Origin: JADJWR01 sp964509545
Lineage (GTDB): Bacteria > Pseudomonadota > Gammaproteobacteria > Burkholderiales > Burkholderiaceae_F
DNA length: 12,036 bases
Reading direction: 5' to 3'
Assembly (NCBI GenBank): GCA_964509545.1
Contig: CAZDXQ010000077.1
Coordinates: 1 to 12,036, forward strand
The notes beneath the pieces are model-generated. The model worked only from the letters and a program-made list of their open reading frames with translations. It searched no databases and was not told the origin of the DNA. This document shows, one piece after another, positions 1 through 6,025 of this stretch; position 1 is the stretch's first letter, and each line of letters starts with the position of its first letter. The translations under genes and the position numbers were made by a program.

Positions 1-468
1 GATCACCGGCGGCCGGTGCACCAGCGCCTGCGCCACCAGCACGCGCCGCTTCATGCCGCCAGAGAGCGTGCGCATGTTGGCTTCGGCCTTGCCGGTGAGG
101 TCGAGGTTCGCCATGACCTCGTCGATCCAATCGTCGTTGCGGCGCAGGCCGAAGTAGCCGGACTGGAAGCGCAGCGTCTCGCGCACGGTGAAAAACGGAT
201 CGAAGACGAGTTCCTGCGGCACGACGCCGATGCGGCTGCGCGCGCCGCGATAGGCGGCCACGACATCATGGCCCATGACCGTCACGCGGCCCGACGTGGC
301 CCGGGCCAGTCCGGCAACGATCGAGATCAGCGTCGTCTTGCCGGCGCCGTTCGGGCCGAGCAGGCCGAAGAACTCGCCCTGCTCGATGCGCAGGCTGACA
401 CCGTCGAGCGCCGTCACGCGCGAATAGCGCTTGACGACGTCGGTGGCTTCGATGGCAGCAGCGGGCAT
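1..468 (-). CDS. ABC transporter ATP-binding protein, YadG-like (partial, 3' end outside window)
   Basis: The N-terminal 156 residues of an ABC ATPase read leftward and run off the window at base 1. Visible are Walker A GPNGAGKTT (residues 38-46), the Q-loop glutamine in VVPQ (about 85) and the signature LSGGM (135-139) followed by KRRVLVAQALVHRPP; Walker B and the H-loop lie outside. The style, with short leader strands and a drug/ABC-2-type signature, resembles YadG/CcmA-like ATPases that pair with a membrane permease encoded next to them, presumably beyond base 1. Substrate is unknown. The start is the ATG at 466-468. It has no Shine-Dalgarno sequence and lies just after a hairpin and T-rich tract, so its expression may be separated from the mla operon upstream. 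In many betaproteobacteria, as I recall, such an ABC pair follows mlaB. ABC ATPase identity is certain; the YadG assignment is moderate. Confidence 0.9.
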   Translation of the reverse strand, partial: MPAAAIEATDVVKRYSRVTALDGVSLRIEQGEFFGLLGPNGAGKTTLISIVAGLARATSGRVTVMGHDVVAAYRGARSRIGVVPQELVFDPFFTVRETLRFQSGYFGLRRNDDWIDEVMANLDLTGKAEANMRTLSGGMKRRVLVAQALVHRPPVI

Positions 469-473
469 TGCAG

Positions 474-512
474 AAACGAAAAGGCCGCCGCCTTGCGATC
501 AAGGCGGCGGCC
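474..512 (-). terminator. Intrinsic terminator or leader attenuator between mlaB and the ABC gene
   Basis: A perfect 12-bp GC-rich stem (483-494 paired with 501-512) encloses a 6-nt loop. On the minus strand it is followed by TTTTCGTTT (482-474), the form of a Rho-independent terminator. It starts 32 nt after the mlaB stop and ends only 5 nt before the ABC start codon. It therefore either ends the mla transcript or acts as an attenuator in the ABC leader. Confidence 0.75.
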
Positions 513-517
513 AACCC

Positions 518-523
518 ATTGTA
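518..523 (-). promoter_or_regulatory. Possible -10 box for the ABC gene
   Basis: On the minus strand TACAAT is followed by GGG, close to the -10 consensus. It lies between the mlaB stop and the hairpin. No convincing -35 hexamer is present 16-18 nt upstream. If used, transcription would start close to the base of the hairpin, so the hairpin would form the 5' end of the ABC transcript. Confidence 0.3.
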
Positions 524-543
524 AGAGTTCCTCCGGCCCCGCC

Positions 544-831
544 TTATGCGGCACGATGGCCGTCGAGAGGAAGCAGCCCGTCGACGCCGTAAAGCTTGGC
601 CAGGCTGGCGATGTCGCCCGGCACGCCGCTCAGGACCAGGCGGCCGCCGCGCGCCTGCGTCTGCCGCTGCCACTCGAGCAGCATGGCGACGGCCGCGCTG
701 TCGACCTCGGCCACCGCGGACAGGTCGAACTCGAACTCGCCGCGCGCGATGGCCGCGGCGCCCTTGAGAAGGAGTTCGCCGGCATTGGCGTTGGTGATCG
801 AGCTTGCTTCGACCTTCATCGGCTGCGGCAC
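544..831 (-). CDS. mlaB: MlaB, STAS-domain subunit of the Mla lipid transporter
   Basis: A 95-residue protein, the usual size of a stand-alone STAS domain. The core reads FEFDLSAVAEVDSAAVAMLL (residues 33-52), the beta-strand/helix segment with the conserved serine seen in MlaB and anti-sigma antagonists. MlaB is a cytoplasmic protein that binds the ATPase MlaF and supports complex assembly and activity. It is the last gene of the mla operon, starting 4 nt after the mlaC stop. The first possible start is GTG at 829-831; an in-frame ATG at 817-819 would remove four residues (MKVEASS start). Neither has a clear ribosome site, so the exact start is open. It ends in TAA, followed by the terminator-like hairpin. 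Confidence 0.88.
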   Translation of the reverse strand: MPQPMKVEASSITNANAGELLLKGAAAIARGEFEFDLSAVAEVDSAAVAMLLEWQRQTQARGGRLVLSGVPGDIASLAKLYGVDGLLPLDGHRAA

Positions 832-835
832 CGGG

Positions 836-1492
836 TCAGGAGGACTTGCTTTCCAGCGCCTTGTTACGCTCGACCAGCGACTTGATCAGGCCGTCGACGC
901 CGCCGCGGCTGATTTCGCCGGCGAAGGTGTTGCGGTAGTTCTCCACCAGCCATACGCCGAGCACGTTGACGTCGTAGATCTTCCAGCCGGCGTCGGTCTT
1001 CTCCAGCCGGTAATCGAGCTGGATCGGGTCGCCGCGCGAGGCCACAACCTGCGTGCGCACGGTGACGTCGGTGTCGGTCGGCGCGGCACGGAAGGGGCGC
1101 AGCTCGACCTTGTGGTCCTTGACCACCGAAACCGCGCCGGCGTAGGTGCGCACCAGCAGCGAGCGGAACTCGCGGGTCAAGGCCTGCCGCTGCTCGGCCG
1201 ACGCATCGCGCCAGCCGCGGCCGACGGCCAGCCGCGTCATCTTGCCAAAGTCGACATACGGCAGGATCTTCTCGTCGACCAGGGCATTGAGCTTGTTGAT
1301 GTCGCCGGACTGAAGGCTCGGATCCTTGCGGATCGACTCGAGCACATCCTCCGACAGCTTCTTGATCAGCACGTCGGGCGCGCTCAGTGCGGCATTGGCC
1401 GTTCCCTGCGCACTGGCGGCCGGCGTGGCGACGATGCCGCCGGCCGCGAGCGCGGCGACGGCGAGAGAAACGACCAGAATCGTGTTACGCAT
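836..1492 (-). CDS. mlaC: MlaC (Ttg2D family) periplasmic phospholipid carrier
   Basis: A 218-residue protein with a Sec signal peptide: MRN start, hydrophobic core from about 5 to 22, and cleavage likely after ASA (26-28). The mature part has the MlaC/Ttg2D pattern, with the helical segment around DFGKMTRLAVGRGWRDAS, then the RTYAGAV segment and the beta-sheet YRLEKTDAGWKIYDVNV followed by NVLGVWLVENYRNTF. MlaC shuttles phospholipids across the periplasm between the MlaA complex in the outer membrane and MlaFEDB in the inner membrane. The ATG start at 1490-1492 has a GAGGA ribosome site about 9 nt upstream. It follows mlaA after a 112-bp gap, the widest gap in the operon, and is followed by mlaB after 4 nt. 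Length is typical for the family. Confidence 0.95.
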   Translation of the reverse strand: MRNTILVVSLAVAALAAGGIVATPAASAQGTANAALSAPDVLIKKLSEDVLESIRKDPSLQSGDINKLNALVDEKILPYVDFGKMTRLAVGRGWRDASAEQRQALTREFRSLLVRTYAGAVSVVKDHKVELRPFRAAPTDTDVTVRTQVVASRGDPIQLDYRLEKTDAGWKIYDVNVLGVWLVENYRNTFAGEISRGGVDGLIKSLVERNKALESKSS

Positions 1493-1604
1493 CGCTGCAA
1501 TTCCTCGTCAGGTTCTGCCCGTTCGGCTCGTTCAGGCGCCCGGGTCCGGCGCCCCGCGATCCCGAGGCGCTGCGGCGACCGCGGGGCCGCCGGAAACGTG
1601 AACA

Positions 1605-2537
1605 TTAACGCGGCGGCTGTGCTGCCGGTTGATCCCTTTGCGGTGTTGCGCCGGACTTGTCGGCGGGAGTGTCTTCCTCTTCCTCGGGATCGCGCAAGCG
1701 AGGCGGATTGCCGTCATGGACGAGATTGCGCCGACGCTGCAGGTAGCCATCGCGAACGAACTGATACTTGTCCAGCGCAGCCGCGTCGAGGACCTTCTCC
1801 GCCTGCAGCAGGCTGGCACGCGTGTCGACGACCCGCGTGCCCGTGAGCGTGTTGCGCGTGCGGACATGGTCGACGTAGCCCACGGGATCGGTCACGCCCA
1901 TATCGACCACGCGCCCCAGCGCGTCACGGATCGTGCTGGGGCCGAGCAACGGCAACACGAAGTACGGCCCTGGCAGCAGCCCCCAGCGGCCCAGCGTCTG
2001 GCCAAAATCCTCGTTGTTTCTTTGCAGCCCGGCCTTTGCCGCCACATCGAAGCAGCCGAGCAGGCCGACCGTGCTGTTGAGCGCGAAGCGGCAGACATCA
2101 GCGGCAGCGTCGGCCAGCTTGCCCTGCAGCAGGTTGTTCAGCGCCGTGGGCAGCTCGCCGAGGTTGGCAAAGATGTTGCCGACGCAGTTGCGCACCACCT
2201 CAGGCAGCGACGCCTCGTAGATCTGCGCGATCGGCTTGAGCAGCGCACGGTCGACGCGATCGTTGAACTCGAACATGTGCCGGTTGTAGACCTCGAAGGG
2301 ATCGACCGGATTCGTCCCCGCGCCCTGCGGGATCGAGGCGCAGCCGACGAGCCCGCCCGCAAGAGCAAGCGCCGCGAGGCGCAGCCAGACCGAGCGGCCC
2401 GCGGGCTCGTCGCCCCGGCCCCCGACAACAGCACTCGGGGGCAGGCTCCGGCCGGGGCCCAAGCTCGTCCGCACAACGAGCCCGCCCGCGCGGACAAGCG
2501 CGCGCAGACGTGCAAGCAAGCGCGTTGTCGTCGTCAT
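1605..2537 (-). CDS. mlaA: MlaA (VacJ) outer-membrane lipoprotein with N-terminal expansion
   Basis: A 310-residue VacJ-family lipoprotein. The body carries the hallmark NPVDPFEVYNRHMFEFND (76-93), the FANLGELPTALNNLLQGK segment, and NSTVGLLGCFDVA, followed by GLLPGPYFVLPLLGPSTIRD. MlaA removes mislocalised phospholipids from the outer leaflet and passes them to MlaC. The lipobox LVGC places the lipidated cysteine at residue 66, far later than the usual 18-25. The ATG at 2535-2537 overlaps the mlaD stop as ATGA, which fixes the start, and no internal ATG or GTG gives a short signal peptide. Residues 17-21 (AGGLV) recur at 60-64, so residues about 21-63 look like an in-frame 43-codon expansion. 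The C-terminus is an acidic, proline-rich tail after residue 275. In this operon mlaA lies between mlaD and mlaC; in E. coli it is encoded elsewhere. Confidence 0.95.
   Translation of the reverse strand: MTTTTRLLARLRALVRAGGLVVRTSLGPGRSLPPSAVVGGRGDEPAGRSVWLRLAALALAGGLVGCASIPQGAGTNPVDPFEVYNRHMFEFNDRVDRALLKPIAQIYEASLPEVVRNCVGNIFANLGELPTALNNLLQGKLADAAADVCRFALNSTVGLLGCFDVAAKAGLQRNNEDFGQTLGRWGLLPGPYFVLPLLGPSTIRDALGRVVDMGVTDPVGYVDHVRTRNTLTGTRVVDTRASLLQAEKVLDAAALDKYQFVRDGYLQRRRNLVHDGNPPRLRDPEEEEDTPADKSGATPQRDQPAAQPPR
2345..2489 (-). repeat. Near-duplicate and palindromic segment inside the mlaA signal-peptide region
   Basis: A 14-bp direct repeat (ACGAGCCCGCCCGC on the plus strand) occurs at 2347-2360 and 2476-2489. 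The copies are 129 bp apart, exactly 43 codons, and weaker similarity continues past both. Between and around them lie inverted repeats: 2345-2356 with 2401-2412 (12 bp perfect), 2412-2420 with 2450-2458 (9 bp), and 2418-2425 with 2435-2442 (8 bp, 9-nt loop). It could be a small palindromic element or an imperfect tandem duplication. Confidence 0.6.
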
Positions 2538-3010
2538 TTCTTCGCCTCGCCGCCGGTTTCGGCCGCGCGGTTGTAGAGGATCTGGCCGATCAGGTTCTCG
2601 AGCACGACCGCCGACTGCGTCATCCCGATCGTGTCGCCGGCGGCCAGATTCTGCTCGTCGCCCCCCGGGTTCAGCCCGACGTACTGGTCGCCGAGCAGCC
2701 CCGCGGTCAGGATCGAGGCCGACGTGTCCTTGGGAAACGCGAAGCGTTTCTCCAGTTCCAGCGTCACCACGCCCTGGAAGGTCTTGCCGTCGAGCGAGAT
2801 GGAAGCGACCCGCCCCACGGTCACACCGGCGCTCTTCACCGGTGCGCGCGGTTTCAGGCCGCCGATGTTGTCGAAGCGGGCAACGACGGTGTAGGTCTCG
2901 CCGACTGTCATCGCCGCCAGATTGGCCGCCTTCAGAGCCAGGTAGCCGATGGCGACGAAGCCCGCCAGCACAAACAGCCCGACCAGCGTTTCGATCCCCT
3001 TGCGTGTCAT
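2534..3010 (-). CDS. mlaD: MlaD, MCE-domain inner-membrane lipid transport protein
   Basis: A 158-residue protein with one N-terminal transmembrane helix (about 8-27, ETLVGLFVLAGFVAIGYLAL) and a single MCE domain. MCE hallmarks are ARFDNIGGLKPRAPVKSAGV (44-63), GRVASISLD, and the ILTAGLLGDQYVGLNPGG stretch (about 99-116). MlaD forms a homohexameric periplasmic ring on MlaFEB that carries phospholipid between MlaE and MlaC. The C-terminal segment SAVVLENLIGQILYN fits the pore-lining helix of the family. The ATG start at 3008-3010 follows mlaE by 16 nt; the stop overlaps the mlaA start (ATGA). Length matches short single-MCE proteins. Confidence 0.96.
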   Translation of the reverse strand: MTRKGIETLVGLFVLAGFVAIGYLALKAANLAAMTVGETYTVVARFDNIGGLKPRAPVKSAGVTVGRVASISLDGKTFQGVVTLELEKRFAFPKDTSASILTAGLLGDQYVGLNPGGDEQNLAAGDTIGMTQSAVVLENLIGQILYNRAAETGGEAKK

Positions 3011-3026
3011 CGTATTCCCCGTTGCG

Positions 3027-3818
3027 CTAGCGCGGCGTCGAGAACATCACCGCGGTCAACACGAAGTCGAGCAGCAGCACCGCCAGCGACGAGATCACGA
3101 CCGTGCGCGTGGTGGCCTGCGCCACGCCTTCCGGCGTGGCATTGGCTTCGTAGCCTTCGAACAGGGCGACGAAGGTGCAGGTCACGCCGAAGACGAAGCT
3201 CTTGATGATGCCGTTGCCGACATCGTCCCACACGTCCACGCCAGCCTGCATCTGCGACCAGAACTGGCCGGGGTCGATGCCGATCATCAGCACGCCGACC
3301 ACATAGCCGCCAAAGATGCCGACGGCCGAGAACATCGCCGCCAGCAGCGGCATGGCGATGATGCCGCCGAGCAGCCGCGGCGCAAGCACCCGCTGTTTGG
3401 GATCGATCGCCATCAGTTCCATCGCCGCCAGCTGCTCGCCGGCCTTCATCAGGCCGATCTCAGCGGTCAGCGACGTGCCGGCACGACCGGCGAAAAGCAG
3501 CGCGGTGACCACCGGGCCAAGTTCGCGCACCAGCGACAGCGCCACCAGCAGGCCCAGCGACTCCGCTGCGCCATAGCGCGAAAGCGTGTAGTAGCCCTGC
3601 AGGCCGAGCACGAAGCCGACCGCAAGTCCCGAGGCGGCGATGATCACGACCGAGTAGTTGCCGATGGCGTGGACCTGCGCCACGACGAGGTACGGCCGGC
3701 GCAGCGTCGACAGCAGGTTCTTCAGCAGTTCGCCGAAGAAGAAGGCGCCGTGGCCGAGCCGATACAGGTAGCCGATGGCCCAGCGCCCGAGCCGCGCCAG
3801 CAGGTCGAGCGGGTTCAT
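3027..3818 (-). CDS. mlaE: MlaE, inner-membrane permease of the Mla system
   Basis: A 263-residue MlaE/YrbE permease. It begins with an amphipathic interfacial segment (LLARLGRWAIGYLYRLG), followed by about five hydrophobic membrane segments. The coupling-helix region carries SLVRELGPVVTALLFAGRAG (95-114) and TAEIGLMKAGEQLAAMELMAIDP, the strongest family signature, and the C-terminal part reads KSFVFGVTCTFVALFEGY. The protein forms the transmembrane dimer driven by MlaF and topped by the MlaD ring. The ATG at 3816-3818 overlaps the mlaF stop as ATGA, indicating translational coupling. Length is normal. Confidence 0.97.
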   Translation of the reverse strand: MNPLDLLARLGRWAIGYLYRLGHGAFFFGELLKNLLSTLRRPYLVVAQVHAIGNYSVVIIAASGLAVGFVLGLQGYYTLSRYGAAESLGLLVALSLVRELGPVVTALLFAGRAGTSLTAEIGLMKAGEQLAAMELMAIDPKQRVLAPRLLGGIIAMPLLAAMFSAVGIFGGYVVGVLMIGIDPGQFWSQMQAGVDVWDDVGNGIIKSFVFGVTCTFVALFEGYEANATPEGVAQATTRTVVISSLAVLLLDFVLTAVMFSTPR

Positions 3819-4621
3819 GCGCCGATGCCGAAGCCCGCGGCGATGGGCGGCGCCGGATAGTGAAACGGCACCGGCCCGTCAGGCTCGCCGCGGATGAACT
3901 GCCGCACCTCCGGATCGTCCGAGGCTTTCAGTTGCGCCGGTGTGCCGTGGCCAACGATGCGCCCCGACGAGATCAGGTAGGCGTAGTCGCTGATCAGGAA
4001 GCACTCCTGCACGTCGTGCGAGACGATCAGCGACGTGGCGCCGGTCGCGTCGTTCAGGCGACGGATCAGATTCGCCGCCACACCCATGCTGATCGGGTCA
4101 AGGCCGGCGAACGGCTCGTCGTACATGATCAGCTCCGGGTCGAGCGCGATCGCGCGCGCCAGTGCGACGCGCCGCGCCATGCCGCCGGAGACCTCGGAAA
4201 TGCGCAGCTGCGCCGCCCCGCGCAGGCCGACGGCATTCAGCTTCATCAGCGCGATGTCGCGGATCATCGTCTCGGGCAGGTTCGTGTGCTCGCGCAGCGG
4301 AAAGGCGACGTTCTCGAAAACCGTAAGGTCGGTGAACAGAGCGCCGAACTGAAACAGCATGCCCAGCCGCCGGCGCAGGCGGTAGAGCTGTTCCCTGTTG
4401 CGCGTATCGATCACTTCGCCGTCGAATGTGACCGCGCCCTTGTTTGGTGCATGCACGCCGCCGATCAGGCGCAGCAGCGTCGTCTTGCCGCAGCCCGAGC
4501 CGCCCATGATCGCCGTGATCTTGCCGCGCGCGAAGGTCAGCGACACGTCCTGCAGGATCGTTCGGCTGGCGTCGTAGCCGAAGGTCACGCGATCGACGGT
4601 GATCAGGGCGTCAGATTTCAC
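3815..4621 (-). CDS. mlaF: MlaF, ATPase of the Mla phospholipid transporter
   Basis: A 268-residue ABC ATPase with all motifs: Walker A GGSGCGKTT (40-48), Q-loop Q91 in LFQFGALF, signature VSGGM (144-148), Walker B LIMYDE (164-169), D-loop AGLDP and switch histidine H202 in VSHD. The GGSGCGKTT form and the LFQFGALFTDLTVFENVAFPLRE region are typical of MlaF/Ttg2A. It powers phospholipid transfer through MlaE. The C-terminal tail beyond RQFI (after about 244) matches the family's extension that packs against the partner subunit. The start is GTG at 4619-4621, without an evident ribosome site; no better in-frame start exists upstream. It is the first gene of the operon, preceded by a 199-bp gap with inverted repeats. 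Confidence 0.95.
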   Translation of the reverse strand: MKSDALITVDRVTFGYDASRTILQDVSLTFARGKITAIMGGSGCGKTTLLRLIGGVHAPNKGAVTFDGEVIDTRNREQLYRLRRRLGMLFQFGALFTDLTVFENVAFPLREHTNLPETMIRDIALMKLNAVGLRGAAQLRISEVSGGMARRVALARAIALDPELIMYDEPFAGLDPISMGVAANLIRRLNDATGATSLIVSHDVQECFLISDYAYLISSGRIVGHGTPAQLKASDDPEVRQFIRGEPDGPVPFHYPAPPIAAGFGIGA

Positions 4622-4683
4622 GGGGTCTGCGCGGCGGCCGGCGCAGGAATCTTGCTGTTGTTGGTCGGATCCGGCGATGCGAC

Positions 4684-4715
4684 CGGTCGGCGCCGATGCC
4701 GATCGGCACCGACCG
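4684..4715. repeat. Inverted repeat in the leader of the mla operon
   Basis: Two 14-nt arms (4684-4697 and 4702-4715) are complementary except for one mismatch that is G-U wobble-compatible on one strand, with a 4-nt loop. It lies 62 nt upstream of the mlaF start. No T-rich tract follows on the minus strand, so it fits a leader structure or dyad operator better than an intrinsic terminator. Confidence 0.5.
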
Positions 4716-4735
4716 AGCCTGGGCAGTGGCGCGGA

Positions 4736-4741
4736 ATTGTC
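4736..4741 (-). promoter_or_regulatory. Weak candidate -10 box for the mla operon
   Basis: The minus strand reads GACAAT followed by TCCGCGCC, 4 of 6 matches to the -10 consensus, about 115 nt upstream of mlaF. No recognisable -35 hexamer lies at the expected distance. It is listed only because a 199-bp gap before a six-gene operon should hold a promoter. Confidence 0.2.
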
Positions 4742-4785
4742 GCATAGCGATTCGACGCAGCGCCGCGGGTGCCGGCAGGCGCGCG

Positions 4786-4812
4786 GCGGCCCCGCGGAAC
4801 GTTCGCGGCCGC
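4786..4812 (-). terminator. GC-rich hairpin after ackA, possible terminator without T-run
   Basis: GCGGC and CGCG arms at 4786-4796 pair with 4804-4812 around GAACGTT, with a 2-nt bulge. It begins 8 nt past the ackA stop codon. No T-tract follows on the minus strand, so any termination would be inefficient or Rho-dependent. Confidence 0.3.
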
Positions 4813-4820
4813 CGGCCGCG

Positions 4821-6005
4821 CTAGCCGTCGTCGATCACGCGCTTGGTGTGCTGCGCGATCATCAGTTCCTCGTCGGTCGGGATCGCCAGCGCGATCACTG
4901 CCGAGTCGGCGCTGCTGATCAGCGGCCCGCCGGCCTCGTTGGCTGCTTCGTCCAGCCGCACGCCGAGCCAGCCGGCATCGCGCAGCACGCGGGCACGGAT
5001 CGGCGCCGAGTTCTCGCCGATGCCGGCGGTGAAGACGATGGCGTCGACCCCGCCGAGCGCGGCCGCCAGCGAGCCGAGCTCGCGCCGGATCCGGTAGCAG
5101 TACAGGTCGACCGCCAGTTTCGAGCGCGGCTCCGCCGAGGCGAGCAGCGTGCGCATGTCGCTCGATTCACCGGATATGCCGAGCAGGCCCGACTCGTGGT
5201 ACAGCAACTTCTCGATCGCGCGGGCGTCGAGGCGATGCTGGTCCATCAGATAGAGAACCACGCCGGGATCGAGGTTGCCGGTGCGCGTCCCCATCATCAG
5301 CCCGTCGACCGCGGTGAAGCCCATCGTGGTGGCCACGCTGCGCCCTGCGCGCAGGGCGCACATGCTGGCGCCGTTGCCGAGGTGCATGACCACGGTGCCG
5401 CCGGCCGCGGCACGCGCGTTATGGCGCGGCAGGACGCTGGCGATGTATTCGTACGACAGGCCATGGAAACCGTAGCGGCGCACGCCCTGTTCGAACATGG
5501 CGTAGGGCAGGCCGAACATCTGCACCAGGTCGTCGTTGCTGCGGTGAAAGGCCGTGTCGAAGCACGCCACCTGCGGCAGCTCCGGCGCCCGCTCGAGCAG
5601 CCGGCGGATCGGCGCCAGGTTGTGCGGCTGGTGCAGCGGCGCCAGTGGCACAAAGCGCTGAAGCACCTCGACCAGAGCCGCGTCGATGCGCACCGGCTGC
5701 GAGTACTGCAGGCCGCCGTGGACGACGCGATGGCCGACGCCCTTGACCTTCGTGCCCTGCAGCGCCGACGGCATCTGCTCGAGCAGGAAGTCGAGCGCGC
5801 CGTCGTGCCCGAGACGTTCGCCGCGGCCCCATTCGCGACGGCCGATGACGGTGCCGTCAGCGTCCCGAGCGATGAAGCGCGGATCGGTTGCGAGCGCTTC
5901 GATCTGGCCGCGCAGCCTCAGGCGCAGGCTCTCGCCCGCGTCCTCGAACAGCGAGAACTTGATGCTCGAGGAGCCGGCGTTGACGACGACGATGGCGCTT
6001 GACAC
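4821..6005 (-). CDS. ackA: Acetate kinase
   Basis: A 394-residue acetokinase-family protein, the usual length. It opens with VVVNAGSSSIKF (6-17; N9, S13 and K16 of the phosphate-binding loop), then GHRVVHGG (91-98; catalytic arginine R93), FDTAFH (149-154; D150), RRYGFHGLSY (H181), HLGNGAS (208-214), GTRTGNLDPG with R241, and TAGIGENS near 326-333. It interconverts acetyl-phosphate plus ADP with acetate plus ATP; propionate or butyrate could also be used. The start is GTG at 6003-6005, chosen because the canonical acetokinase N-terminus begins right there; the open frame continues upstream but has no family resemblance. It follows the phosphotransacetylase fusion after 20 nt, so the pair forms one operon. 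Confidence 0.95.
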   Translation of the reverse strand: MSSAIVVVNAGSSSIKFSLFEDAGESLRLRLRGQIEALATDPRFIARDADGTVIGRREWGRGERLGHDGALDFLLEQMPSALQGTKVKGVGHRVVHGGLQYSQPVRIDAALVEVLQRFVPLAPLHQPHNLAPIRRLLERAPELPQVACFDTAFHRSNDDLVQMFGLPYAMFEQGVRRYGFHGLSYEYIASVLPRHNARAAAGGTVVMHLGNGASMCALRAGRSVATTMGFTAVDGLMMGTRTGNLDPGVVLYLMDQHRLDARAIEKLLYHESGLLGISGESSDMRTLLASAEPRSKLAVDLYCYRIRRELGSLAAALGGVDAIVFTAGIGENSAPIRARVLRDAGWLGVRLDEAANEAGGPLISSADSAVIALAIPTDEELMIAQHTKRVIDDG

Positions 6006-6025
6006 CGGCTCGTCCCGCGGGCCGT

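Noticed and set aside
596..1846. A 416-codon plus-strand open frame opposite mlaB, mlaC and the end of mlaA
   Set aside because: It is antisense to genes with clear family motifs, has low-complexity composition and matches no family I recognise.
1605..2340. A downstream start for mlaA giving a short signal peptide
   Set aside because: No ATG or GTG lies between the AGGLV repeats and the lipobox in a suitable place, while the ATG at 2537 overlaps the mlaD stop in the usual operon manner.
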